In this document: piece after piece, positions 7,862 through 15,467 of the stretch
How positions within the stretch are numbered: the first letter of the stretch is position 1
Layout: every line of letters starts with the position of its first letter
DNA from: Methylobacterium mesophilicum
GTDB taxonomy: Bacteria > Pseudomonadota > Alphaproteobacteria > Rhizobiales > Beijerinckiaceae
DNA: 64,000 bases
Direction of reading: 5' to 3'
Assembly: GCF_022179445.1 (NCBI RefSeq)
Contig: NZ_BPQU01000021.1
Span: forward strand, 1 to 64,000
Translations under genes and position numbers: made by a program
Notes under the pieces: model-generated
Database searches by the model: none
What the model was told of the DNA's origin: nothing
The model's input: only the letters and a program-made list of their open reading frames with translations

Positions 7862-8206
7862 TCACCGATCCCGGGCCGCTTTCCGGGCCTGCTTGATGGC
7901 CTTCGTCAGGCTGTGCATGGCGTTGATCTCGGCATCCGTGAAAGTTGCGCGTGCGGTCTTGCTCAGCACACCCAAGAGATAAGCGGGACTCTCGGCGCCG
8001 AGATAGGCCACCATCACGCGGTAGCCGCCCGAACCGGCGAAACGGATCTTGCGGACCCCACCCGAGCCCTGGACCAGATCGCCATCCTGGGGCGCGGCGG
8101 CAACCTGGTTCACGATCGCCGCGCGCTCGTCGTCCGACAGGCCGATCCGCCTGGCCGTGGTCAGGAAGGCGTTCGTCTCGACGACCGTATGGAGCGGCTT
8201 CTCCAT
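7862..8206 (-). CDS. RelE/HigB family toxin (COG4737-like)
   Basis: A 114-residue toxin-like protein whose partner is the HTH antitoxin just downstream. Features of the RelE-like group are visible: an N-terminal ETNAFLTTARRIGLSDDERAAIV helix pair, a strand GGVRKIRFAGSGGYRVMVAYLG containing the basic residues expected to contact mRNA, then YLLGVLSKTARATFTDAE. The family cleaves mRNA on the ribosome; that activity is inferred. I start it at the ATG at 8206 because the frame is open far upstream without homology. It diverges from the dedA gene across about 150 bases that should contain both promoters. Confidence 0.85.
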   Translation of the reverse strand: MEKPLHTVVETNAFLTTARRIGLSDDERAAIVNQVAAAPQDGDLVQGSGGVRKIRFAGSGGYRVMVAYLGAESPAYLLGVLSKTARATFTDAEINAMHSLTKAIKQARKAARDR

Positions 8207-8357
8207 GCCGGGAAGAATAAGCCCATGGCGCAGGCCCGTCCATGGCGACGCGTCCTTCCTGCACCTCCAGCGAAGCCCAAGTTCCCAAAAAGAACCCTTG
8301 TCCCCCGCCCTCCCCCACCTCAGATGGGTCCGATCCCCCCGCCGCCCCCCGAGCCCG

Positions 8358-8879
8358 ATGGACATCGAAGCCCTGCGGACCTCCACCCTCGCCTTCGTCG
8401 AGGCGCACAAGGTCTGGACGCCGCTGATCGCCGGGGGGCTCGCCTTCTGCGAGTCGATCGCGATCCTGTCGCTGTTCGTGCCGGCCACCGTGATCCTGAT
8501 CGGCATCGGCGCCCTGGTCGGGGGGGCCGACATCCCGCTCTGGCCGGTGATCGGCGCCGCCGCCCTGGGGGCCGCCCTGGGGGATTGGCTCTCCTACGAG
8601 GCCGGGCGCTGGGTCGGGCCGGGCGCCCGCACCAAGTGGCCCCTGCGGCGCTACCCCGACCTCGTTGCCAAGGCGGAACGCTTCATCGGCCGCTGGGGCA
8701 TCGCCGCGGTGGCGCTGGGGCGCTTCTTCGGGCCGGCCCGGGCCCTGGTGCCGCTGCTCGCCGGCACCCTCGGGCTGGCCCGGCTGCCGTTCCAGCTGGC
8801 CAACGTCGCCTCGGCGCTGGTCTGGGCCTTCGTGCTGCTCGCCCCCGGGGCCGGGCTGCTCGCCTGGCTCGACCGGTGA
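8358..8879 (+). CDS. DedA family membrane protein
   Basis: A 173-residue inner-membrane protein of the DedA/VTT superfamily, linked in other bacteria to lipid-carrier (undecaprenyl phosphate) recycling and proton-motive-force-dependent drug resistance. Visible features: hydrophobic segments LIAGGLAFCESIAILSLFVPATVILIG, the reentrant-type region with GDWLSYEAGRWVG, the conserved GRFFGPARALVPLLAG, and a final hydrophobic helix. The start MDIEALR at 8358 is preceded by a C-rich, ribosome-site-poor leader. The next gene starts 16 bases after its stop, so they are probably co-transcribed. Confidence 0.85.
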   Translation: MDIEALRTSTLAFVEAHKVWTPLIAGGLAFCESIAILSLFVPATVILIGIGALVGGADIPLWPVIGAAALGAALGDWLSYEAGRWVGPGARTKWPLRRYPDLVAKAERFIGRWGIAAVALGRFFGPARALVPLLAGTLGLARLPFQLANVASALVWAFVLLAPGAGLLAWLDR

Positions 8880-8895
8880 TCCGGCCGGCCCGCTG

Positions 8896-9672
8896 ATGCG
8901 CCGCTTCCCGCCGGAGCGCATCGTCTGCCTCACCGAGGAGACCGTCGAGACCCTGTACCTCCTGGGTGAGGAGGACCGGATCGTCGGCGTCTCGGGCTAC
9001 GCGGTGCGCCCGCCCCGGGTCCGGCGGGAGAAGCCCCGGGTCTCGGCCTTCACCAGCGCCGACCTCCCAAAAATCCTGGCGCTGGCGCCGGACCTCGTCC
9101 TGGCGTTCTCCGACCTCCAGGCCGACATCGTCGCCGATCTCGCCCGCGCGGGTATCGCCGTCCACCTGTTCAACCAGAGGGATGTGGCGGGCTGCCTGGC
9201 CATGGTCCGCACTTTGGGGGCCCTGGTCGGGGTTCCGGAGCGGGCCGACGCGCTCGCGCGGTTCTTCGAAGAATCCCTGCATTCCGCCGCCGCACAGGCC
9301 CCGACCCGGCCCAGACTTCGCGTTTACTTCGAAGAGTGGGACGCGCCGATGATCTCCGGAATCGGCTGGATCTCCGAATTAATCGGTTTCGCCGGCGGCC
9401 AGGACGTGTTCCCCGAGCTCAGCCGACAGCCGGCCGCGAAGGACCGGATCGTCACCGCCGACCAGGTGATCGCCGCCGCCCCCGACGTGATCCTGGCCTC
9501 CTGGTGCGGCAAGAAGGTCAACGTCGACCGCATCCGCGCCCGCCCCGGCTGGGACGCGATCCCGGCGGTGCGGACCGGCCGGATCCACGAGATCAAGGCC
9601 CCGCTGATCCTCCAGCCGGGCCCCGCCGCGCTCACCGACGGGTTTGCCGCGATCCGGTCGTTCCTGGCTTAA
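8896..9672 (+). CDS. BtuF-like cobalamin/metal-chelate-binding protein without a signal peptide
   Basis: A 258-residue protein with the helical-backbone (TroA/BtuF) binding fold. It begins MRRFPPERIVCLTEETVETLYLLGEEDRIVGVSGYA, the usual first lobe of these proteins, continues with LPKILALAPDLVLAFSDLQADIV, and has the second lobe with FAGGQDVFPELS and ADQVIAAAPDVILASWCG. Family members normally sit in the periplasm and feed vitamin B12 or ferric siderophores to an ABC importer, but this one has no signal peptide from any in-frame start, and no permease or ATPase is adjacent. Such signal-less members are known in alphaproteobacteria; their role is unclear. It overlaps no gene and follows dedA by 16 bases. 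Confidence 0.8.
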   Translation: MRRFPPERIVCLTEETVETLYLLGEEDRIVGVSGYAVRPPRVRREKPRVSAFTSADLPKILALAPDLVLAFSDLQADIVADLARAGIAVHLFNQRDVAGCLAMVRTLGALVGVPERADALARFFEESLHSAAAQAPTRPRLRVYFEEWDAPMISGIGWISELIGFAGGQDVFPELSRQPAAKDRIVTADQVIAAAPDVILASWCGKKVNVDRIRARPGWDAIPAVRTGRIHEIKAPLILQPGPAALTDGFAAIRSFLA

Positions 9673-9792
9673 GTCTCTGCATTCACAGGGATGTTTTGCC
9701 GATGGGCCGGGGGCGATGCCGCGCCGCAGGTGACGAATCGGCCGCGTTTCGGCAGGATGTCCCGATTCGACACAGGCGCATCCCGCAACCGC

Positions 9793-10299
9793 ATGTCCGC
9801 TTCCCTCGGCCTCCCCGCGCTCCCGGCGGGCGCCACGATCCTGCCCCCCGACCGGCGGCAATCGCCCACCGCCCTGCGGATCCAGCGCGGCGTGCGCCGC
9901 CTGTTCTCCGAGATGGGCTGCGTCACCCTGCCGGAATTCTCCCTGGTCAACGGCCGCCGCGCCGACGTGATCGCCCTGTGCGGCGCCGGCCGGCTCACCA
10001 TCGTGGAGATCAAGTCGAGCGTCGCGGATTTCCGCGCCGACAGAAAGTGGCCTGATTACAGGGACTTCTGCGACCGGTTCTTCTTCGCCATCCCCGAGGA
10101 CGTGCCCGAATCCCTGATCCCGGAAGAGTGCGGCCTGATCGTCGCCGACGGCTACGGCGCCGGCATCCTGCGGGAGGCGCCGGAGCACCCGCTCAGCGGC
10201 CCCCGCCGCAAGGCCGTCACCCTCCGCTTCGCCCACAGCGCCGCCCGCATCCTCCACGCGCTGGCCGACCCGGGCGCGGTGCGGGAGGGGGCGCTGTAG
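9793..10299 (+). CDS. mmcB: MmcB family DNA repair protein
   Basis: A 168-residue protein matching the MmcB family, named from Caulobacter, where it contributes to survival of mitomycin C damage. It has the PD-(D/E)XK nuclease core: RRADVIALCGAGRLTIVEIKSS (Asp, then Glu-x-Lys near residues 57-75) followed by FRADRKWPDYRDFCDRFFFAIP. I use the ATG at 9793 (MSASLGLP) since the upstream part of the frame shows no conservation-like composition. No alphaproteobacterial SOS box (GTTC or GAAC pairs with seven-base spacing) is visible in the 120 bases upstream, so damage control is not evident. Confidence 0.85.
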   Translation: MSASLGLPALPAGATILPPDRRQSPTALRIQRGVRRLFSEMGCVTLPEFSLVNGRRADVIALCGAGRLTIVEIKSSVADFRADRKWPDYRDFCDRFFFAIPEDVPESLIPEECGLIVADGYGAGILREAPEHPLSGPRRKAVTLRFAHSAARILHALADPGAVREGAL

Positions 10300-10339
10300 G
10301 GTACTGTACGGGGCCGCTCACACCGACTCGATCCCATGC

Positions 10340-10756
10340 ATGCGTCTGGTCCTCGACACCAACATCCTCGTGGCCGCGCTGCGAAGCCCGGCGGGCGGTT
10401 CGGCTGCGCTGCTGCGCCGGATCAGGGCAGGCGAGTTCCGGATGCTTTTGAGCGTCCCGCTGTTCCTCGAATATGAGGCCGTCGCCCTGCGGCCGGAGCA
10501 TCTGCGGGCAGCCCGGATCTCCGCGGCGGATGTCGGCAATGTCCTCAACGTGCTGGCCCTGTTCGCGGAGCCCGTCGTGATCCATTATCTCTGGTGGCCG
10601 CGGCTGCGGGATCCTGCGGACGAGATGGTGCTCGAAGTGGCGGTCAACGGACGGGCCGACGCGATCGTCACGTTCAACAGGGCGGATTTCGGGGCCGCCC
10701 CGTTGGGCTTCGGGATCGCCGTCGCCAGTCCGAGCGACGTCCTGCAAAGAGGCTGA
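10340..10756 (+). CDS. PIN domain toxin, COG1569-like
   Basis: A 138-residue PIN-domain ribonuclease-like protein. Acidic active-site residues are in place: MRLVLDTNILVAALRS at the start (first Asp), FLEYEAVAL with the second acid, RDPADEMVLEVA, and AIVTFNRADFG at the end. The family forms toxin-antitoxin pairs, and indeed a small protein starts 3 bases after the stop. RNA cleavage and target are inferred from the family. The toxin-first order resembles other COG1569 loci. Confidence 0.85.
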   Translation: MRLVLDTNILVAALRSPAGGSAALLRRIRAGEFRMLLSVPLFLEYEAVALRPEHLRAARISAADVGNVLNVLALFAEPVVIHYLWWPRLRDPADEMVLEVAVNGRADAIVTFNRADFGAAPLGFGIAVASPSDVLQRG

Positions 10757-10759
10757 AGG

Positions 10760-11005
10760 ATGGATCGCGACGTTACGGTGCGCCTGCCCCATGGGCTGAC
10801 CGATGCGGCCGAGCGGATCGCCCGCGAAGGCGGGACCACGCTCGATCAATTCGTCGCAACGGCCGTGGCCAAGAAGCTTTCGGCCATCACGTCGGCGGCG
10901 TTCCTCGCCGAACGCGGGGCGCGAGCGGATCTCGCCGCCTTCGATCGCCTCATGACCCGGCAGGGCGGTCTCCCGCCGGCGCTGGAGGATCGTCTTCGGG
11001 ACTGA
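10760..11005 (+). CDS. Antitoxin partner of the PIN toxin, CopG/RHH-like
   Basis: An 81-residue protein beginning MDRDVTVRLPHGLTDAAERIAREGGTTLDQFV, a short strand followed by two helices as in ribbon-helix-helix antitoxins that bind operator DNA as dimers. The C-terminal half (FLAERGARADLAAFDRLMTRQGG) would wrap the toxin. A GAAGG ribosome-binding site lies within the toxin stop region, and the 3-base gap indicates translational coupling. The role as antitoxin follows from context and size. Confidence 0.8.
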   Translation: MDRDVTVRLPHGLTDAAERIAREGGTTLDQFVATAVAKKLSAITSAAFLAERGARADLAAFDRLMTRQGGLPPALEDRLRD

Positions 11006-11183
11006 TCCCCTGCCGGCTGTCGCGCGTCCGGGCTCCTCGATCGCTCGCTGATGCGGCGGTGATCTGGCGGCATAGCGGCGATCACCCGCTTCATCGGCAG
11101 GATTCGGCGAAAACGTTCGGCAGCCCGGCGAAACCTGCTTAGAATGGCCGAGCTTGCCGAAACTTCAGCGCCGAAACTAATCG

Positions 11184-12794
11184 ATGACGCCCGTTGCCCT
11201 GTTCGAATTGATCCTCGCGCTCCTCGGGGCGGCCTTGCTGCTGTCTCTGATCGCCGGGCGGCTGGGGTTTCCCCCGGCCGCCGCCCTGGTGCTGGGCGGC
11301 ATGGCGCTGGCGGTGGCGCCGGGCCTGCCGGCCTTCGATCTCGATCCGGACCTGATCATGGTCCTGTTCCTGCCGCCGCTGCTGCTCGAATCGGCCTACT
11401 TCACCGTCTGGCGCGACTTCCGCGCAAGCCTCGGCGCGATCCTGTCGCTCTCGCTCGGCGCGGTGCTGTTCACCACCCTGGTGGTCGGCCTCGTCGCCCA
11501 CGCGGTGGTGCCGGCCCTGCCCTGGGCCGCCTGCTTCGCGCTCGGCGCCATCGTGTCGCCTCCGGACGCGGTCGCCGCCAAGGCGGTGCTGGCCCGGGTC
11601 GCCCTGCCCCGCCGGATGGTCACGGTCCTGGAGGGCGAGAGTCTCGTCAACGACGCCTCCGGCCTCGTGCTCTACCGGTTCGCCGTTGCGGCGGCGCTGA
11701 CCGGCAGCTTCAGCGCCTGGGCGGCGGGGGGCAGCTTCGCCTGGCTGGCTGTGGCGGGCGTCGCGGTCGGGCTCGCCTGCGGCCTAGCGGTGAACGCGCT
11801 GGTGCGGCGCCTGCACGACGCCAACGCCGTGGCGGTGCTGAGTTTTCTGGCCTCCTACGCCGCCTACCTCGCCGCCGAGGAGATCCACGCCTCCGGGGTG
11901 CTCGCCGTGGTCGCCTGCGGGCTGATGATGGGCGGGCGCGAGCACGAGACCTTCGATGCCCATGTCCGGCGTCACGCCGTTTCGGTGTGGGAATTCGTGG
12001 TCTTCGTGCTGGAGGCCCTGGTCTTCGTGCTGATCGGGCTGGCCCTGCGCGGCGTGCTGGCCCGGTCCGGGGGCGACCTCGGCGCACTCGCCACGGGCCT
12101 GCCCCTGGCGGTCACCGTCACGGTGGCATGCGTGACCGCGCGGCTGCTCTGGGTGTTCCCCGCCGTCTACCTGCGGCGGACCCTGTCGGCCCGGGTTCGC
12201 GCCCAGGAGCCCCGCCCGGACCCGCGGGTGCCGCTGATCATCGGCTGGGCCGGCATGCGCGGGGTGGTGACCCTCGCCGCCGCCCTGGCACTGCCGGTGG
12301 ACTTCCCGGGCCGCGACGCGATCCTGGTGGCGGCCTTCGCGGTGATCCTGTTCACCGTCCTGATCCAGGGTACGTCGCTCGGACCACTGATCCGGTGGCT
12401 GCGCCTCGACCCGCGCCAGAGCCTCCCCGAGGGCCATCTCGACGCCGCGATGGCCCGGGTGGTGATGAACGAGGCCGGGCTCGGTGCCCTTCAGCGGCTG
12501 GTGGCGCCCGGGTCCGGCGCCCTGCAGCATCCGCGTCTGGTGGAGGAATACCGTCGGCGGGTGCGGGCATCCTCCCGGGATCGCGACGAGCGCGGGGCCC
12601 TGGCCGCCGAGAAGACCGAGCATTTCGCAGCCGCGCTGCTGGCGGTGCGGTCCGGGCGCTCGGCGCTGATCGCCCTGCACCGGGAGAACCGCATCCACAG
12701 CTCGGTGCTGCGGGCCCTGGAAGGGGAGATCGACCTGGAGGAGCTTCACCTGAAGCGCCTGGCCGGCGAGGCTCCGACGCACGGCGCTGCCTAA
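11184..12794 (+). CDS. Na+/H+ antiporter, CPA1 family
   Basis: A 536-residue cation:proton antiporter of the inner membrane. About twelve hydrophobic segments fill residues 1-400. The CPA1 signatures are visible: LGAIVSPPDAVAAKAVLARV (the ion-binding Asp in transmembrane segment 5), LEGESLVNDASGLVLYRFA, and the later GWAGMRGVVTLAAALALP. The last 130 residues are a charged cytoplasmic tail rich in Arg and Glu (LRLDPRQSLPEGHLDAAMARV and beyond). Likely role: sodium or potassium extrusion and pH control. The gene stands alone; a GC hairpin follows it at 12803. Confidence 0.9.
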   Translation: MTPVALFELILALLGAALLLSLIAGRLGFPPAAALVLGGMALAVAPGLPAFDLDPDLIMVLFLPPLLLESAYFTVWRDFRASLGAILSLSLGAVLFTTLVVGLVAHAVVPALPWAACFALGAIVSPPDAVAAKAVLARVALPRRMVTVLEGESLVNDASGLVLYRFAVAAALTGSFSAWAAGGSFAWLAVAGVAVGLACGLAVNALVRRLHDANAVAVLSFLASYAAYLAAEEIHASGVLAVVACGLMMGGREHETFDAHVRRHAVSVWEFVVFVLEALVFVLIGLALRGVLARSGGDLGALATGLPLAVTVTVACVTARLLWVFPAVYLRRTLSARVRAQEPRPDPRVPLIIGWAGMRGVVTLAAALALPVDFPGRDAILVAAFAVILFTVLIQGTSLGPLIRWLRLDPRQSLPEGHLDAAMARVVMNEAGLGALQRLVAPGSGALQHPRLVEEYRRRVRASSRDRDERGALAAEKTEHFAAALLAVRSGRSALIALHRENRIHSSVLRALEGEIDLEELHLKRLAGEAPTHGAA

Positions 12795-12802
12795 GACCGA
12801 GC

Positions 12803-12822
12803 CCCGACCGGAGCGTCGGGGT
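12803..12822 (+). terminator. Possible terminator hairpin after the antiporter
   Basis: CCCCGAC and GTCGGGG form a 7-bp stem around a six-base loop nine bases after the antiporter stop. It is followed by TCCTT, a poor U-tract, so intrinsic termination would be weak. Confidence 0.45.
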
Positions 12823-12938
12823 CCTTAAGGCTGCGCTTTCGCGCCTCGTGCCGGATGTCGGAACCGGCATGATGCGCTGGCATCTTGATTGACATCGTCT
12901 GTTTCCGAAGGCCGGCGGCCACCGTTCGGAACGATGCT

Positions 12939-13214
12939 CTAGCGAGTGGTGCAGGCATCGGCCGGGTTGCTGTAGCCGCTGTAGACGACCCGCACCTTGC
13001 GCAGGCAGGGGGCCGCCTCCTTGGGCGCCGCCACGGGGGAGATCTCCACCGGCTCGATCCGCAGGCTCGCCGTGACGGTCGGCTCCTCCGGGGTCGCCAG
13101 CGCGCGGCTGGCGCTCATCACGAACGGGGTGGCGACCATCGCCGAGACGGCGAGCGCGGCCAGGACGGCGATGTTCTTGCGGCCGAAATCGTGACGCGTG
13201 CGAGCCTGATGCAT
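12939..13214 (-). CDS. Small membrane-anchored or exported protein, unrecognised
   Basis: A 91-residue protein of unknown function. From the ATG at 13214 it has a basic N-terminus (MHQARTRHDFGRKN), one hydrophobic segment (IAVLAALAVSAMVATPFVMSA) that could be a signal anchor or signal peptide, and a C-terminal domain with two cysteines (APCLRKVRVVYSGYSNPADACTTR) that could form a disulfide in the periplasm. The frame extends upstream to 13343 without credible sequence. I can assign no role. Confidence 0.6.
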   Translation of the reverse strand: MHQARTRHDFGRKNIAVLAALAVSAMVATPFVMSASRALATPEEPTVTASLRIEPVEISPVAAPKEAAPCLRKVRVVYSGYSNPADACTTR

Positions 13215-13367
13215 GACCGGTGGTCCGTCGTGTTCGGCAGCGCTGAGGTGCCGAAATCCCCTGTTTGCGGCGATAACTTGGCCGCGAACTTGACGGTTCC
13301 CGCTATGCCGAGAAAACGGCCTCGCTTGCGTGCTTCGCCACACAAGCGAGGCGCAGGCGCGAAGGAT

Positions 13368-13826
13368 TCAGACGATCTTCCGGTACTGCACGAAACCCGA
13401 CCGCTCCGCGATCCGGTCGTAGAGCAGCATTGCGTCGGTATTGGTCTCGTGGGTCAACCAATGGACACGGGAGCAGCCCGCGGCTTTTGCGGCCTCGTAG
13501 ACATGCGCAATCAGCCGACGGCCGATTCCCGCGCCACGGACTGTGTCCGCCACGAACAGGTCCTGCAGGTAGCAGTAATCGCCGATCGTCCAGGCCGAGC
13601 GGTGGCGGATGTGGTGGACCAGTCCGACCGCCTCGGCCCCCCGCCAGGCCAGGGCGCCGTCGACCGGTTCGGCCGGGTCGTTGAGGCGGGCCCAGGTGCA
13701 ATCCGTGACCACCTCGGCGATCTCGACCTTGTAGAAGGCCTGGTAGCCCCGCCACAGCGGCAGCCACGCCGCCCGATCCTCCGGGCCGATCGGGCGGATC
13801 GCGATGGTCTCCGGTTCGATGGTCAT
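13368..13826 (-). CDS. GNAT family N-acetyltransferase
   Basis: A 152-residue single-domain GCN5-related acetyltransferase. The acetyl-CoA binding loop is DLFVADTVRGAGIGRRLI (near residues 89-106, with the RGAGIG pyrophosphate motif), preceded by the strand YCYLQ and followed by the helix AHVYEAAKAAGCSRVHWLTHETN and a terminal LYDRIAERSGFVQYRKI, typical of the diamine or aminoacid N-acetyltransferases. The substrate is not evident. The gene faces away from glyQ across about 160 bases. Confidence 0.85.
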   Translation of the reverse strand: MTIEPETIAIRPIGPEDRAAWLPLWRGYQAFYKVEIAEVVTDCTWARLNDPAEPVDGALAWRGAEAVGLVHHIRHRSAWTIGDYCYLQDLFVADTVRGAGIGRRLIAHVYEAAKAAGCSRVHWLTHETNTDAMLLYDRIAERSGFVQYRKIV

Positions 13827-13985
13827 GGTCCGCCTCTCCCGCATGGCACAGGGCGGAAGCTGACCACTCGCCGGACCCCGGACGCAAGCGCAACCGTGCG
13901 CGCGCTGCTGGCCCTCCGTCTTGCACCCCCCGCCGCCCGCACCTAAACCGACCCCCAGACCCGCATCGCCGAGCCGTCCCTGCCC

Positions 13986-14897
13986 ATGTCCCACAAGAAA
14001 TCGTTCCAGGGGCTGATCCTGACGCTGCAGGAGTTCTGGGCGGCGCAGGGCTGCGTGATCCTCCAGCCCTACGACATGGAGGTCGGCGCCGGCACGTTCC
14101 ATCCGGCGACCACGCTGCGCGCCCTCGGGCCGAAGCCCTGGAAGGCGGCCTATGTCCAGCCGTCGCGCCGGCCCAAGGACGGCCGCTACGGCGAGAACCC
14201 CAACCGGCTCCAGCACTATTACCAGTTCCAGGTGATCCTGAAGCCGAACCCGCCGAACCTGCAGGAACTCTACCTCGCCTCCCTGGACGCGATCGGGGTC
14301 GACCTGAAGCTCCACGACATCCGCTTCGTCGAGGACGACTGGGAGAGCCCGACGCTCGGCGCCTGGGGCCTCGGCTGGGAATGCTGGTGCGACGGGATGG
14401 AGGTCAGCCAGTTCACCTACTTCCAACAGGTGGCCGGCTTCGAATGCGCCCCCGTGGCCGGCGAGCTGACCTACGGGCTCGAGCGGCTCGCCATGTACGT
14501 CCAGGGTGTCGAGAACGTCTACGACCTCGACTTCAACGGCGCCGAGGGCGCGGACCGGATCACCTACGGCGACGTGTTCCTGCAGGCCGAGCAGGAATAT
14601 TCCCGGCACAACTTCGAGGCGGCCGACACGGCGATGCTGTTCCGCCAGTTCACCGACGCGGAGGCCGCCTGCCGGTCCTATCTCGACGCCGGCGCGCCCG
14701 CCGCCGAGACCGAGCGCCACCGCATGGCGCAGCCGGCCTACGACCAGTGCATCAAGGCAAGCCACGTCTTCAACCTGCTCGACGCCCGCGGGGTAATCTC
14801 GGTCACGGAGCGCCAGAGCTACATCCTGCGGGTGCGGGAACTCGCCAAGGCCTGCGGCGCGGCGTGGCTCAAGACGGCGGCCGGTGGAGCCCCTTGA
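13986..14897 (+). CDS. glyQ: Glycyl-tRNA synthetase alpha subunit
   Basis: GlyQ is the catalytic alpha chain of the bacterial alpha2-beta2 glycyl-tRNA synthetase, which charges tRNA-Gly in the cytoplasm. The 303-residue product is full length. Hallmarks: FQGLILTLQEFWAAQGCVI at the N-terminus, class II motif 2 region with AYVQPSRRPKDGRYGENPNR, YYQFQVILKP, and the C-terminal EVSQFTYFQQVAGFEC and LTYGLERLAMY of motif 3. The beta subunit gene lies 570 bases downstream, separated by a small secreted-protein gene on the same strand; this arrangement is found in other Hyphomicrobiales. Confidence 0.97.
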   Translation: MSHKKSFQGLILTLQEFWAAQGCVILQPYDMEVGAGTFHPATTLRALGPKPWKAAYVQPSRRPKDGRYGENPNRLQHYYQFQVILKPNPPNLQELYLASLDAIGVDLKLHDIRFVEDDWESPTLGAWGLGWECWCDGMEVSQFTYFQQVAGFECAPVAGELTYGLERLAMYVQGVENVYDLDFNGAEGADRITYGDVFLQAEQEYSRHNFEAADTAMLFRQFTDAEAACRSYLDAGAPAAETERHRMAQPAYDQCIKASHVFNLLDARGVISVTERQSYILRVRELAKACGAAWLKTAAGGAP

Positions 14898-14962
14898 GCC
14901 CTCGCGCGTTGCAACCCCCGCCAATCGGCGCGCTTCGGCGCGTCCGCAGACGCGGGAATCCC

Positions 14963-15409
14963 ATGATGAAAAAGACCCTCCTCGCCCTCGGCGTCCTCGC
15001 GTTCGGTCTCGCCCCGGCGCACGCGGCCGACCCCGGCCCGGAGGCGGTGGTCAAGAAGCTTTATGCCGAACCGCGCCCGAATCACTCGGCCGTCTACACC
15101 AAGCGCCTCCAGGGCCTGTTCGACGCCGACGCCAAGCAGGCCAACGGCGCCACCGGCAGCCTCGACTTCGATTACCGCCTCAACGGCGAGCCCCTGAAGC
15201 CCGACACCGTGAAGGCCCTGACCTTCAAGGAGGCCACGGAGGGTAAGGACCAGGCGAAGGTCACGGTGGAGCGCAAGGGCGGGGACGGCTCGAAATCCAT
15301 CGTCTTCGACCTCGTGCGCGAGGACGGAGCCTGGCGGGTGTCGGACGCCCACGCGATCGGCGATCGCAAATGGCAGCTCACCACCATCCTGAAGGGCGAG
15401 GCGCAATAA
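14963..15409 (+). CDS. Small secreted protein between glyQ and glyS, unrecognised
   Basis: A 148-residue protein with a clear signal peptide (MMKKTLLALGVLAFGLAPAHA, cleavage after AHA) and a soluble domain that may resemble the NTF2-like DUF3828 group: PEAVVKKLYAEPRPNHSAVY at the start and SIVFDLVREDGAWRVSDAH near the end, where the DGAWRV strand is typical of such folds. It would act in the periplasm. Its place between the two synthetase genes, on the same strand with 65- and 58-base gaps, suggests co-transcription rather than a role in aminoacylation. Confidence 0.75.
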   Translation: MMKKTLLALGVLAFGLAPAHAADPGPEAVVKKLYAEPRPNHSAVYTKRLQGLFDADAKQANGATGSLDFDYRLNGEPLKPDTVKALTFKEATEGKDQAKVTVERKGGDGSKSIVFDLVREDGAWRVSDAHAIGDRKWQLTTILKGEAQ

Positions 15410-15467
15410 GGCCGGCCCCGGGCGTTCGACCCTCGACAGGCCAGCGGCGCGGCGATATGGCCGCGCC

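Noticed and set aside
9673..9792. SOS box upstream of mmcB
   Set aside because: No paired GTTC/GAAC half-sites with seven-base spacing are present in the gap before the gene.
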